This document shows, in pieces, positions 1-8,215 of a stretch of DNA of 26,627 nucleotides (the first letter of the stretch is position 1; each line of letters begins with the position of its first letter). The position numbers and the translations under genes are program-made. Below the pieces are notes generated by a model. It made no database searches. It was not told where the DNA came from and saw nothing but the letters and a program-made list of their open reading frames with translations. This stretch comes from Anaerolineaceae bacterium (lineage in GTDB: Bacteria > Chloroflexota > Anaerolineae > Anaerolineales > Anaerolineaceae): contig DAIEPS010000004.1 of assembly GCA_027348305.1 (NCBI GenBank), forward strand, positions 1 through 26,627, written 5' to 3'.

Positions 1-49
1 CATTGTAAGCGTGAGCGGTAACGGTAAATCTGAAAATATTCTTAATTTA

Positions 50-87
50 AGCCTCCAGGGTGTGTTTTGAACTACACCCCGGAGGTT
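50..87 (-). terminator. Hairpin downstream of the M24 peptidase-fold gene
   Basis: An inverted repeat pairs CCTCC (52-56) and GGGTGT (58-63) with ACACCC (74-79) and GGAGG (81-85), with one mismatch and a 10-nt loop. It lies about 25 nt past the stop codon of the minus-strand M24 gene. The T-tract on that strand is weak (CTTAAATTAAG), so this is terminator-like rather than a textbook terminator. Bases 1-48 to its left hold no gene I can support. Confidence 0.55.
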
Positions 88-112
88 ATGTCTAATTGAA
101 TTAGTAAGTGGT

Positions 113-1324
113 TTAATCTATAACTTCAACGGCTAACGGGTATTTTGACATGATTTCACAGCCATCTTTTGTGATTAAAATGGCGTTCTCATAGCGGAAT
201 CCGATATTCTCATCGGGACATGCATATTGGAGAGCACAGATCAACATTTCACCGGGTTCGTAGATGTGGTCTGGATTAGTCCAATAGGGGAAAGGACCAT
301 CGTTCCGTCCAATACGCCATTCGTCACCGAGCATACCAATGCCGTGTTCGAATCCAGGCACCATATATTCAGCAAAGCCACGCTCTTCACAGAAGATCAT
401 CATTTCATCAGCAAGAGATGACGGCGAGATACCGGGTTTATAGGTTTGAAGAACAAGGGTTACAAGATCAACAAAATTCTTGGCATGCCATTTTTGCCTG
501 TCGGTGGCAGGAGCAAGCAGGTAGTTGTGGGTATGATCGCCCAGGCCAAGTTTGAACGTGGAGTGCAGGTCAACCATAAGTGGTTCACCTGGCTGCAATT
601 TCCGATCAGTTGGAGGTGTACAAGCTCCACCCATTAATCCGGTACGGTAACCAGAGGCGATTTCATTACCACCGGTGAATGACCACTCCCACACGCTGCC
701 TGCTTCACGCATTCCCATTGCGGCAATTCCAGCAATCTCTGTTTCAGTATATTTCTTAAAACCACCATTTTTAATGGCGTTTAGAACTGCAACATGTCCT
801 GCATCAGCCATCAATCCGGCTTTGCGGAAACGATTTATCGTACCTTCATCCTTAATGACTGCCAACCGGTCAATGATATCAAGAGCATTGACGAGTTTTA
901 TCCCAGGAAGCGCCTCTTCAAACGCCAGATATTCGAAATGGGTCAGGTTGCCCTCTGGAAGGTAGTTAGACATACCGGTTTCGACCCCCACCACACCTTT
1001 TTTCCCTTTTAGATGACTCAAAATGAGATCACTCACGGCTGTGATCTGGTCTTGACCGCCCATGGGGGCGAACCCCAGCACGTGGTTAGAATCAAGCCAC
1101 GATTCATCCGCGGCACGAGCCGCATCGATGACAAAGGTAAATGCTGTGGGTAATCCTTCTGATGGGATCACGATATAACTGCGCCAGGGGAAGAAAGCAT
1201 CAGTTGTCCACGACATGGTCCGTAAACGCGAACCAAGATAAACATCAATTCCATCCTTGGCCATTTCTTGTTGGATAGCCTTGATTCGGCCTGGATAATC
1301 AATGAAATAAGGATCGTTGGTCAT
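113..1324 (-). CDS. M24 family (Xaa-Pro aminopeptidase/creatinase-fold) protein
   Basis: The 403-aa protein has the two-part layout of the aminopeptidase P/creatinase family: an N-terminal creatinase-like domain (about 1-155) and a C-terminal pita-bread domain (about 160-400). Candidate metal ligands are D252, D263, H327 (in FEHGIG) and E379 (in RYENAIL). The usual first Glu of the VEPG motif is not apparent; the aligned stretch reads CALQY (364-368), so the metal site may be altered or metal-free as in creatinase. ATG 1324 follows an AGAGGT ribosome binding site. It sits 8 nt behind the SCP2 gene and is probably co-transcribed with it. A cytoplasmic peptidase or amidinohydrolase role is family knowledge; the substrate cannot be told. 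Confidence 0.88.
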   Translation of the reverse strand: MTNDPYFIDYPGRIKAIQQEMAKDGIDVYLGSRLRTMSWTTDAFFPWRSYIVIPSEGLPTAFTFVIDAARAADESWLDSNHVLGFAPMGGQDQITAVSDLILSHLKGKKGVVGVETGMSNYLPEGNLTHFEYLAFEEALPGIKLVNALDIIDRLAVIKDEGTINRFRKAGLMADAGHVAVLNAIKNGGFKKYTETEIAGIAAMGMREAGSVWEWSFTGGNEIASGYRTGLMGGACTPPTDRKLQPGEPLMVDLHSTFKLGLGDHTHNYLLAPATDRQKWHAKNFVDLVTLVLQTYKPGISPSSLADEMMIFCEERGFAEYMVPGFEHGIGMLGDEWRIGRNDGPFPYWTNPDHIYEPGEMLICALQYACPDENIGFRYENAILITKDGCEIMSKYPLAVEVID

Positions 1325-1332
1325 GTTTACCT

Positions 1333-1731
1333 CTAGTATTCGCAGGAAATTTCAGATAGGATCTTGTTGAAACGATCCACGATTGAAGCCAGGCTGAGTG
1401 CCTTCACCATATTGCCAGTCAGGCGCAATTTGCCGCTCATCAAGGCTGATCTTGAACCCAACTCAGCGCGCGAGATTTTTGCGAAAGTATCGTAATCGCC
1501 GCTGATAATAAACTCAGCCTCAGGTAATGGGGCTTGACGAACCGAAATATCAGTAAAAATGCCATTTTCAATCTTGTAGTATAAAGCGCGTTCCTGACCA
1601 TCGGGGCAATTATGATAAACAGTTAACATTGAGGAGGTCATATTCTTCATTGATTCTGGACTGAGTTGGCTTCGCAGTCTCTTCTCAGCCTCAGCAGTCC
1701 ATTCGGAACTCAGGTACTTGAGAGCAGGCAT
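1333..1731 (-). CDS. SCP2 sterol-binding domain protein
   Basis: This 132-aa protein is a single SCP2-like domain. The part recognised is the C-terminal half, with the pattern GDYDTFAKISRAELGS followed by ALMSGKLRLTGNM, typical of stand-alone bacterial SCP2 proteins that bind lipids or other hydrophobic ligands. There is no signal peptide, so it is presumably cytoplasmic. The ATG at 1731 has a strong AAAGGAG site. It is the first gene of a two-gene minus-strand unit with the M24 protein 8 nt downstream. The pairing gives no clear pathway, and the ligand is unknown. Confidence 0.82.
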   Translation of the reverse strand: MPALKYLSSEWTAEAEKRLRSQLSPESMKNMTSSMLTVYHNCPDGQERALYYKIENGIFTDISVRQAPLPEAEFIISGDYDTFAKISRAELGSRSALMSGKLRLTGNMVKALSLASIVDRFNKILSEISCEY

Positions 1732-1794
1732 TAGTATCTCCTTTTATTGAATTAAGGAACAATTAATTAATTATATATAAAGTGCAATAAAAAA

Positions 1795-1824
1795 GTGAGG
1801 AGCAGTTCATTGACTGCTCCTCAC
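1795..1824 (-). terminator. Perfect-stem terminator after the GH1 gene
   Basis: A 12-bp perfect stem (1795-1806 with 1813-1824) and a 6-nt loop lie 8 nt past the GH1 stop codon. On the minus strand the stem is followed by a run of six T, a standard intrinsic terminator. A T4 run on the plus side would also allow some function in the other direction. Confidence 0.9.
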
Positions 1825-1831
1825 TTTTCGA

Positions 1832-3160
1832 TCATGACGGGAAAAGTTTGTTAAATATTTCTGGCGCGTATTTATCGACAACCTGGCTTGAGATGCCGTT
1901 CTCAATGCAGATATCTTCATATAGATCCACGCTGCTGCGGCGGATGCGTTCCTGAGTCTTCAGATCCAGCCCCCACAAGCCGAAGCGCTGAGTCCAGCCG
2001 CGCTCCCATTCGAAGTTATCCACCAGTGACCAGTGAAAGTAGCCCTTGATCCGCCAGTTATAGTTGGCGGCTTTCCAGACCTGGTGCAGGTGTTCGATCA
2101 AATAACGCGGACGCAGGGTGTCGGCTTTGTCTTCCACCCCGTTTTCGGTGATGATGATGGGCAGCTCGAAGTGATGCGCCCACCTCAATCCATCCCACAT
2201 GCCTTCAGGGATATTGGCGATAAAACCGGTGCTGCTCAGATCGGCGTGCCTGGGGTATTCCAGCCTGCCGAACAGGTTGCCAGGTTTGGTGATGTCGAAA
2301 TGCACGATATCACGCGAATAATAGTTCAAGCCGATGAAATCCTGCGTGCCAGCGGCTTCTGGAATTTTCACTTTTTTGAAAACCATGTTCAACACTCCGG
2401 TCTTCAGACAGGCGTGGAAGGCGTTGTTAAAAATTTGATGTTGAAAGGCAGCCGGCATCCTGTCCAACAGGTTCCAATCATGGGCGGGTTTGAGGCTGCG
2501 GTAGTTGACAGCCACACCCACCTGGGCATTGGGCTGCAGTTCATGGATGATCTTGTATGCCGCGGCATGCCCCGAGACCAGGTGTTCAAGCACTTTGGCA
2601 GCCAGCCCGAGGTTGTTCTTACCGGGAGGGAACTTCCCCTCGATCCAGCCTTCCATGACGTAAACATTGGGCTCGTTGATCGTGATCCACAAATTGACGT
2701 AGCTTTTCAGCGCGTCCACGGTCTTGCGGCAATAACGGGCAAAAAGCACGGGGGTGTTCGGGTTTTCCCAGCCGCCCTGATCCACCAGCCACAAGGGATC
2801 GCTGAAGTGGTGCAGCGTGACCATGGGGGTCATATTCTGGCTCACCATCCAACGCACGATCTCAACATATTTTTGCAGTGCCTTGTCATCCCAGGTGTCT
2901 TGCGTGGGCTGGATGCGGCTCCACTCGATAGAAAGACGGTGGGCGTTTTGACCGCTCTCTTTGGCGCGGGTGAGATCTTCCTTCCAGCGTCCGCCCCACC
3001 AATCACAGGCCAGGCCTGATTTTTCGCCGTTGATGATCTTGCCTTTGGTGTGTTCCCAGCGGTGCCAGTTATTGTTGGTGTTGTTCCCTTCAACTTGATG
3101 GGCGGCGGTGGCTGTGCCCCATAAGAATCCGCGCGGAAAGTGAAACGTACCTTCGGGCAT
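1832..3160 (-). CDS. Glycoside hydrolase family 1 beta-glycosidase
   Basis: The 442-aa protein is a full-length GH1 retaining glycosidase (family usually about 440-480 aa). It begins with the typical FPRGFLWGTATAAHQVEG. The acid/base Glu is E163 in TINEPN and the nucleophile is E339 in ITENG; the substrate-site Trp/Glu stretch is near 376-392 (HWSLVDNFEWERGW). There is no signal peptide, so it acts in the cytoplasm on imported beta-glucosides or similar. The reading frame stays open upstream to 3331, but ATG 3160 is preferred: it has AGGAG 8 nt before it and starts exactly at the family's N-terminus. It is monocistronic, with terminators on both sides. The exact sugar specificity cannot be read from the sequence. 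Confidence 0.95.
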   Translation of the reverse strand: MPEGTFHFPRGFLWGTATAAHQVEGNNTNNNWHRWEHTKGKIINGEKSGLACDWWGGRWKEDLTRAKESGQNAHRLSIEWSRIQPTQDTWDDKALQKYVEIVRWMVSQNMTPMVTLHHFSDPLWLVDQGGWENPNTPVLFARYCRKTVDALKSYVNLWITINEPNVYVMEGWIEGKFPPGKNNLGLAAKVLEHLVSGHAAAYKIIHELQPNAQVGVAVNYRSLKPAHDWNLLDRMPAAFQHQIFNNAFHACLKTGVLNMVFKKVKIPEAAGTQDFIGLNYYSRDIVHFDITKPGNLFGRLEYPRHADLSSTGFIANIPEGMWDGLRWAHHFELPIIITENGVEDKADTLRPRYLIEHLHQVWKAANYNWRIKGYFHWSLVDNFEWERGWTQRFGLWGLDLKTQERIRRSSVDLYEDICIENGISSQVVDKYAPEIFNKLFPS

Positions 3161-3191
3161 TAGGTTCTCCTGATCAATAAATTGTGAAATA

Positions 3192-3197
3192 ATTATA
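3192..3197 (-). promoter_or_regulatory. Possible -10 box for the GH1 gene
   Basis: On the minus strand TATAAT occurs 31 nt before the GH1 start codon, just after the DegV terminator. No good -35 box is seen at the usual distance, so the call is tentative. Confidence 0.4.
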
Positions 3198-3213
3198 CGC
3201 TGATTAAAAACAA

Positions 3214-3240
3214 AGAGGTTTTGGATGACCCAAAACCTCT
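3214..3240 (-). terminator. Terminator after the DegV gene
   Basis: An 11-bp perfect stem (AGAGGTTTTGG, 3214-3224, with 3230-3240) and a 5-nt loop lie 20 nt past the degV stop. On the minus strand it is followed by TTTGTTTTT. It insulates degV from the GH1 gene downstream. Confidence 0.9.
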
Positions 3241-3260
3241 CAAATTTTAATACCTTGGCA

Positions 3261-4109
3261 TTACATGCCGGCCATGTAAGCAATGCTGATCGTGCCGGGG
3301 CCAACATGGCTGCCGACCACCGGGCTGACAAAGCTCAGAATACCTTCTGCGGCATTGAAATGTTTCACAGTCCGTTCAAGTAATACCTGGGCGGTTTCAT
3401 CTGCCAGCGCGTGAAAGACGGAAACACGCACCGGGGTGCGTCCATCCACATCTTTTTCGACCAGGTCGATCATTTCGTCAAGTGCTTTGTTAAAGGTGAA
3501 TACGCTTTTAACAGCTTCAATTTTGCCGTCGCGGATCTCAAGTACGGGTTTGATCTTTAACGCGGTTCCAAACCAGCGTTTGGCGCCCCCGATGCGTCCG
3601 CCGGCGTGCAGGTATTTCAAGGTGTCGACAACAAAATAGACGCCAATATGGTCGTAGGCTTTTGCGGCTATATCTTTAACGTCCGCCAGGCTGGCGCCGT
3701 CTTTGGCTGCGCGTGCGGCTGCTAAAACTTGAAAACCAAGCGCCATCGAGACCAGTTTGGTTTCCATGACCTCAATTGAGGCCTTGGGGAACATCTTTTG
3801 TGCCTGATACGCAGAATTGATGGTGCCCGAGATACCTGAACTGATCGGCAGGGTGAGAATATCGTAATCTTCGGCGATCAGCTTTTCGTAGATGTCGGTA
3901 AAATCTTTTACCGTCGCCTGGCTGGTGGTTGGCATGGTGGAACTTTTTGAAAGCCGCGTATAAAACTCGTCAGGTTTGATATCGACGCCATCACGATAGG
4001 TTTTTCCATCCCAATTAACAGTTAAAGGTACAACCCGGATCGGCAGACTATCGACATATTCCTGGGGGAGGTATGCTGTTGAATCAGTTACGATTGCGAC
4101 TTTTTTCAT
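3261..4109 (-). CDS. DegV family fatty-acid-binding protein (FakB-like)
   Basis: The 282-aa protein is a complete DegV-family member. It has the N-terminal VTDSTAYLP motif (D9, S10), the TSQ motif (62-64), SSGISGT (90-96) and a C-terminal HVGPGTISIAY segment. Members bind one fatty acid; the FakB proteins of Firmicutes present it to the kinase FakA for phosphorylation into phospholipid. No fakA-like gene is in this window. The open frame reaches 4202, but ATG 4109 has AGGAG 9 nt upstream and matches the family's start. It is a single-gene unit ending in a strong terminator. Confidence 0.93.
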   Translation of the reverse strand: MKKVAIVTDSTAYLPQEYVDSLPIRVVPLTVNWDGKTYRDGVDIKPDEFYTRLSKSSTMPTTSQATVKDFTDIYEKLIAEDYDILTLPISSGISGTINSAYQAQKMFPKASIEVMETKLVSMALGFQVLAAARAAKDGASLADVKDIAAKAYDHIGVYFVVDTLKYLHAGGRIGGAKRWFGTALKIKPVLEIRDGKIEAVKSVFTFNKALDEMIDLVEKDVDGRTPVRVSVFHALADETAQVLLERTVKHFNAAEGILSFVSPVVGSHVGPGTISIAYMAGM

Positions 4110-4258
4110 TGATCCACTCCTAAAGGTGAATTGCTTGTATAGTATATCAACATGCCAAAACAAATAAATAGGAATTTGGTCATATTTTTTCAGCTTATCC
4201 AAGGCTTGTGTTCTTTGGCATGAATGAGTAAACTTGTGTGAAAGTGTGAGGAACCTAC

Positions 4259-4597
4259 ATGGCTGGAATTAAAACCTACTTAACTAGAACCCTGTTGGTG
4301 GCTATTTGTTTCGTTTTGCTGGCAGGCTGCAGTAATGACAATCCGCTGATCGGCACCTGGCAGGAACCAAATTCAGGCATCACCATGCAGTTTAAGGATG
4401 ACGGCAACGTTGTTATGAGCAACGATAAGACATCCATCACTTTGCCGTACACGACGCAGGAACCAAACACCATCCTGGTGCAAGCCAGCACGGATGGAAC
4501 GATCCCGGATCAAACGATTACCTATCGGGTGGAAGAAAACAAATTGATCCTCACTGTGGATGGTGTGGACAGTGTATTTTCTCAGGTTAAGAAATAG
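4259..4597 (+). CDS. Small lipoprotein with a lipocalin-like (DUF5640-type) domain
   Basis: The 112-aa protein has a short signal peptide ending in the lipobox LLAGC, with the lipidated Cys at 24. The mature part opens with LIGTWQEPNSGITMQF and continues as short beta strands with a late VEENKLILTVDG, the pattern of small bacterial DUF5640/lipocalin-like lipoproteins. GAGGAA precedes ATG 4259. It should sit on the outer face of the cytoplasmic membrane. Its stop lies only 3 nt from that of the convergent EamA transporter. The function is not known. Confidence 0.8.
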   Translation: MAGIKTYLTRTLLVAICFVLLAGCSNDNPLIGTWQEPNSGITMQFKDDGNVVMSNDKTSITLPYTTQEPNTILVQASTDGTIPDQTITYRVEENKLILTVDGVDSVFSQVKK

Positions 4598-4600
4598 GAA

Positions 4601-5518
4601 CTAACCGGCCAGAAAGATCAAGGCGACACCGGCAATTGAAAGCAGAACGCCAAGCACAGAACGCAGGCTGAGTTTTTCTTTCTGCAACGCAGAGACCGGC
4701 AAAATAAAGAGGGGACTTGTGGCCAGGAGTGTTTGTGCAATACCCACCCTGGTGAATTTAAAAGCGAGTTGCTGCATCCAGATGGCGATGTATGTGCCAA
4801 ATAAGATCACGGCTGCCAGGATGCCCCATAACTGCTTCCTGGGTGCGGGTTTTAGCCAGACGCCAATCTTCTCGCGGCGGATCAGGATCCATAAAAGCAG
4901 CACACCAGTTCCCGCCAACAAGCGGATCAAGGCGCTTTGCAATGCACTGACCGAACTTTCTGTGAGTGCCCAGCGTGATAACACTGCCCCGGCAGCCTGG
5001 GTCAGGGCGGCTAAAAATCCAAAGAAAACACCCAGCCAGGTGAACTTGTTTTCTTCCTTTTCGGTCTTGTTCTTTTCGGTGATCACCCAGGTGACGCCCA
5101 GGATGGTGATCAAAATCCCAACCCATGCAAAAAGACTTAATGATTCACGTAAGAAGATCCAGGCGAAGATCACAGTCATGGGTGGTGCCAGGATGGTGAT
5201 CAACAAGGAGCGTCTGGCGCCCAGGCGGTTGATGGCTTCAAAGAACATGGTGTCTCCAAAGCCTATGCCCACAGCGCCGCTCACAGCCAGGGCGATCACG
5301 GCAGCCGGTCGAATGGTTGTGAAGACCTCGCCGATGATCAGGCTGGTAATGGCGAAAAGAACGAACCCGGAAATGCCCTTGATCAGGTTTAACTCGAGCG
5401 GACGAATGGTTTTTCCGAGAGATTTGAAAAGCACAGAAGACAGCGCCCATAAGAACGCCGCACCCAGGGCATAGAACTCGCCCTGGAAGTTACTGATATT
5501 ATTGAAGAAATCTGTCAT
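4601..5518 (-). CDS. EamA/DMT family transporter
   Basis: The 305-aa protein has about ten hydrophobic segments arranged as two EamA repeats (about 14-145 and 162-303). The first begins ALGAAFLWALSSVLFKSLG, the usual opening of the drug/metabolite transporter superfamily. The second repeat starts at FTWLGVFFGFLAALTQAAGA. A short charged loop (TEKNKTEKEENK, about 147-158) links them. Family members export or import amino acids, nucleobases or other metabolites; the substrate cannot be predicted. The gene is transcribed away from the NBR1-Ig lipoprotein gene and converges on the small lipoprotein gene. Confidence 0.92.
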   Translation of the reverse strand: MTDFFNNISNFQGEFYALGAAFLWALSSVLFKSLGKTIRPLELNLIKGISGFVLFAITSLIIGEVFTTIRPAAVIALAVSGAVGIGFGDTMFFEAINRLGARRSLLITILAPPMTVIFAWIFLRESLSLFAWVGILITILGVTWVITEKNKTEKEENKFTWLGVFFGFLAALTQAAGAVLSRWALTESSVSALQSALIRLLAGTGVLLLWILIRREKIGVWLKPAPRKQLWGILAAVILFGTYIAIWMQQLAFKFTRVGIAQTLLATSPLFILPVSALQKEKLSLRSVLGVLLSIAGVALIFLAG

Positions 5519-5622
5519 AATAGTGATATAAATCCATTAAAATAAGATGAGTAATTCTACTGTATAAAGAGGAACTTTTTGACCCGAAAATTCGTCTGAT
5601 CGAAGACGACGAGGAGCAGTTC

Positions 5623-6870
5623 ATGAAGTCGAAATTGTTGATCATCCTAACTGCAGTGCTGATCCTGGGGATTCTTCTGGCAGCCTGCAATGTTTCGATG
5701 ACATCCACTGAAGAGGCTAAACCCGGGCAGCTCGCGACCGTGATGTGGGCTACTGTTTCAACCAGGCTGACCCAAATCGCAGTGGGGACTATGATCGCTG
5801 AAGCCACCCAGGTTGCCAATTATACGGCAACTCCAACGATCACTGAAACGCCGACCATTACGTCCACACCAACCATAACGCTGACACCTACATCAACTTA
5901 TACTTTCACCCCATCTGCGACCTTCACACCGGTTTTCACTTCCACCCCGGTAACGCCAACACCAACCCGCACCAACACTCCCGTTCCAGTTCCCTGCAAC
6001 CAGGCGACCTTTGTGACGGATGTAACCATCCCTGACAACACGACCATGTATGCCGGGCAACCCTTCATTAAAACCTGGCGGATCAAAAATTCAGGCACTT
6101 GCGACTGGACTACCGCATATTCTCTCACTTTTTCCACTGGCAACTCTTTTAGCGCGGCAGCTTCTGTGCCGTTCACTAAAACCACAAAACCCGGTGAGAC
6201 CCTGGATATCGATGTGTCGATGGTCTCGCCAAGTACGACCGGCGACTTCACCTCCAGTTGGATGATCACAGGACCCAGTTCAAGCGTATTTGGAGTGGGC
6301 ACCGCCCCCGGGACTGCACTGGATGTAAAAATAAAAGTAACCGCCATTCCCCCCAATCATGATCCAAACACCGTTTATGATTTTGTGGTGAACTATTGTT
6401 CAGGCTTGTGGCGCACCAACGCAGCCTACATTACCTGTCCGACTTCAGGATATGATTATAAGAACGGCACGGTAACACGTACTTTTGCACCCATCCTTGA
6501 AAACGGCGTCATGGATGACGAAGGTACTCTGATCACGATTCCCGCAATTGGTGGCGATGGCTTTATCCAGGGGCAATTCCCCTCATTCTTGGTCCATTCG
6601 GGCGATCATTTTGCAGCCAGTCTGGCCTGTACGGTCAATGCACCAAAATGCTCTGTCACGTTTGAGCTGCTCTACAAGATAAATGGCACAGAAACTGTAA
6701 CATCATTAGGTGCCTGGAATAAGGTAAGTGACAATACCATACTCCCGGTGGATGTCGACCTGTCATCACTGGATGGGCAGAGCGTCATCTTCTACTTAAA
6801 GGTCTCGAGCCAGTCAGACCCAACAAATGACTTTGCCCAGTGGATGGCTGTTCGTATAACCCATCCATGA
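5623..6870 (+). CDS. NBR1-Ig-domain lipoprotein (copy 1)
   Basis: The 415-aa exported lipoprotein has a signal peptide with lipobox LLAAC (Cys 22), a Thr/Pro-rich linker (about 69-124, repeated TPT-type units), an Ig-like domain of the NBR1/'next to BRCA1' type (about 125-240) and a C-terminal domain (about 252-415) with four Cys. The Ig domain shows FVTDVTIPDN, the core FIKTWRIKNSGTCDW and a late TTGDFTSSWMI. A second protein at 16663-17838 shares this whole layout, including the C-terminal NYC...W...CP and DVDLSSL motifs. GAGGAG 6 nt before ATG 5623 fixes the start. It is likely anchored outside the membrane with the linker spanning the cell surface layer; the ligand is unknown. It leads a group of three exported-protein genes. 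Confidence 0.88.
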   Translation: MKSKLLIILTAVLILGILLAACNVSMTSTEEAKPGQLATVMWATVSTRLTQIAVGTMIAEATQVANYTATPTITETPTITSTPTITLTPTSTYTFTPSATFTPVFTSTPVTPTPTRTNTPVPVPCNQATFVTDVTIPDNTTMYAGQPFIKTWRIKNSGTCDWTTAYSLTFSTGNSFSAAASVPFTKTTKPGETLDIDVSMVSPSTTGDFTSSWMITGPSSSVFGVGTAPGTALDVKIKVTAIPPNHDPNTVYDFVVNYCSGLWRTNAAYITCPTSGYDYKNGTVTRTFAPILENGVMDDEGTLITIPAIGGDGFIQGQFPSFLVHSGDHFAASLACTVNAPKCSVTFELLYKINGTETVTSLGAWNKVSDNTILPVDVDLSSLDGQSVIFYLKVSSQSDPTNDFAQWMAVRITHP

Positions 6871-6986
6871 CTTTGCTGTATTGAAAACCAAATTAATGCG
6901 CATATTCTTGATTTTCGCGCTATACTAGAATTTCATCGAGCATTTTTTTGCTATATTGTTCAAAAAGATGAACAGGAGTGGATAAA

Positions 6987-8210
6987 ATGGCACTTTCAAA
7001 TATCGGGAATTTTATTTCTCAAAAAAAGGCAATCAGAACCCTTGTGATCCTGTCCATAGTTCTGGTCATGCTCCTTGCAGGCTTTACCCCTGGTTCTGCG
7101 GCAAGTTTCCCTTCTACGACCATCGTCTCTGTTAATAAAGACGTCAGCGTTACGATCTCCGGGATCAACTTTCCGGCTGATCAAACTTTCACCGTACGCA
7201 TGGGAGCTTTTGGCACTCTGGGTGTGGGTGGAACAGTTGTCGGCACGAAAGAACCCTCTTCGAGCACCTCTTTTACCGCAACTTACAATATTCCAGCCTC
7301 ATTGGTTGGTGCATCAAAAATAGCCATTCGTTTCGATAGCCCGCAAGGCTATTATGCTTATGACTTTTTCATCAACAACCCTTCGGCTGCAACCGCTACA
7401 ACTGGCCCCACCAAGACACCTGGCCCAACAAAAACTCCAGGCCCCACCAACACACCTGGTCCCAGCCCCACACCAAAACCCACTTCAGCGTATAAGGGAC
7501 CCATTCCTACTATTAATATTGTCGGCGTTCAAAAGGGTACCAGTGTATCTATTGTGACCAAAGATTACCCCGCCGGGCAAACCTTCACTGTTCGGATCGG
7601 TGAATATGGAACCCTGGGTATTGGTGGAACAGTGGTCGGTACACTAAACTCTGGTGCAGGTGGTGCGATCGCACAGATCTTTTCCATCCCGGCCGCTCTG
7701 GCCGACCGTGCCAAACTCTCCATTCGACTTGACAGTCCACTGGGATATTACAGCTACGATTGGTTCAATAACGACGCCTCATTTGGCACGAGTTCAGCCA
7801 CTGCCACCATGACAGCCACGCCGGGCGCAACGCCCACACTGGCTCCTACTGCCACCCCGGGCGGACCGACGCTTACACCCACGATCATGCCCACCGCCGG
7901 ACCGACTACCACCGGGCCTGTTGCAGGTTATGTCGGAATCCCAACCTTCTCCATTTCTTCAGTCGTCAAAGATCAGAGCGTGACCATTTCTGCTGTGAAC
8001 TTCCCACCCGGGCAGGTATTCACCGTGCGTATGGGTGCTTTTGGCACCATGGGTGTTGGTGGAACTACAATTACCACGGTTAATTCAGGTGCGGGCGGCA
8101 GCTTTACCGCCACATATCCCATCCCCGCTGCTTTGGCTGGCGGCTCCAGGATCGCCATCCGGTTGGAAACTGGTTACTATTACGCTTATAACTGGTTCTG
8201 GAACAATTAA
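6987..8210 (+). CDS. Secreted protein with three homologous repeats and Thr/Pro linkers
   Basis: The 407-aa protein has an N-terminal signal/anchor (about 16-39) and three copies of a domain of about 91 residues (41-131, 171-262, 317-407). Each copy carries FTVR(I/M)G, a GTxGxGGT turn, a PA(S/A)L segment and ends with YYxYxWF/FF. The copies are joined by Thr/Pro/Gly linkers (about 139-166, TKTPGP units, and 270-312). I do not recognise the domain; it looks like a small all-beta fold. The frame could open at GTG 6978, but AGGAG (6974-6978) overlaps that codon and is 8 nt before ATG 6987, so ATG 6987 is chosen. It lies between two lipoprotein genes and is probably expressed with them. Cell-surface structural or binding roles are guesses. 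Confidence 0.82.
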   Translation: MALSNIGNFISQKKAIRTLVILSIVLVMLLAGFTPGSAASFPSTTIVSVNKDVSVTISGINFPADQTFTVRMGAFGTLGVGGTVVGTKEPSSSTSFTATYNIPASLVGASKIAIRFDSPQGYYAYDFFINNPSAATATTGPTKTPGPTKTPGPTNTPGPSPTPKPTSAYKGPIPTINIVGVQKGTSVSIVTKDYPAGQTFTVRIGEYGTLGIGGTVVGTLNSGAGGAIAQIFSIPAALADRAKLSIRLDSPLGYYSYDWFNNDASFGTSSATATMTATPGATPTLAPTATPGGPTLTPTIMPTAGPTTTGPVAGYVGIPTFSISSVVKDQSVTISAVNFPPGQVFTVRMGAFGTMGVGGTTITTVNSGAGGSFTATYPIPAALAGGSRIAIRLETGYYYAYNWFWNN

Positions 8211-8215
8211 TTATT

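Noticed and set aside
1..70. An open frame from base 2 to TGA 68-70 that might be the tail of an upstream gene
   Set aside because: It is only 22 residues, runs through a hairpin and matches no motif I know.
2033..3019. A 328-residue open frame on the plus strand opposite the GH1 gene
   Set aside because: It lies entirely antisense to a gene with clear catalytic motifs and shows no domain of its own.
3161..3331. A 57-residue N-terminal extension of the GH1 protein
   Set aside because: It crosses the DegV terminator, has no family similarity, and ATG 3160 has a strong ribosome binding site.
4719..5474. A 251-residue plus-strand frame opposite the EamA transporter
   Set aside because: It is the complement of hydrophobic codons, rich in Lys, Pro and Met without any motif; the minus-strand protein is clearly real.
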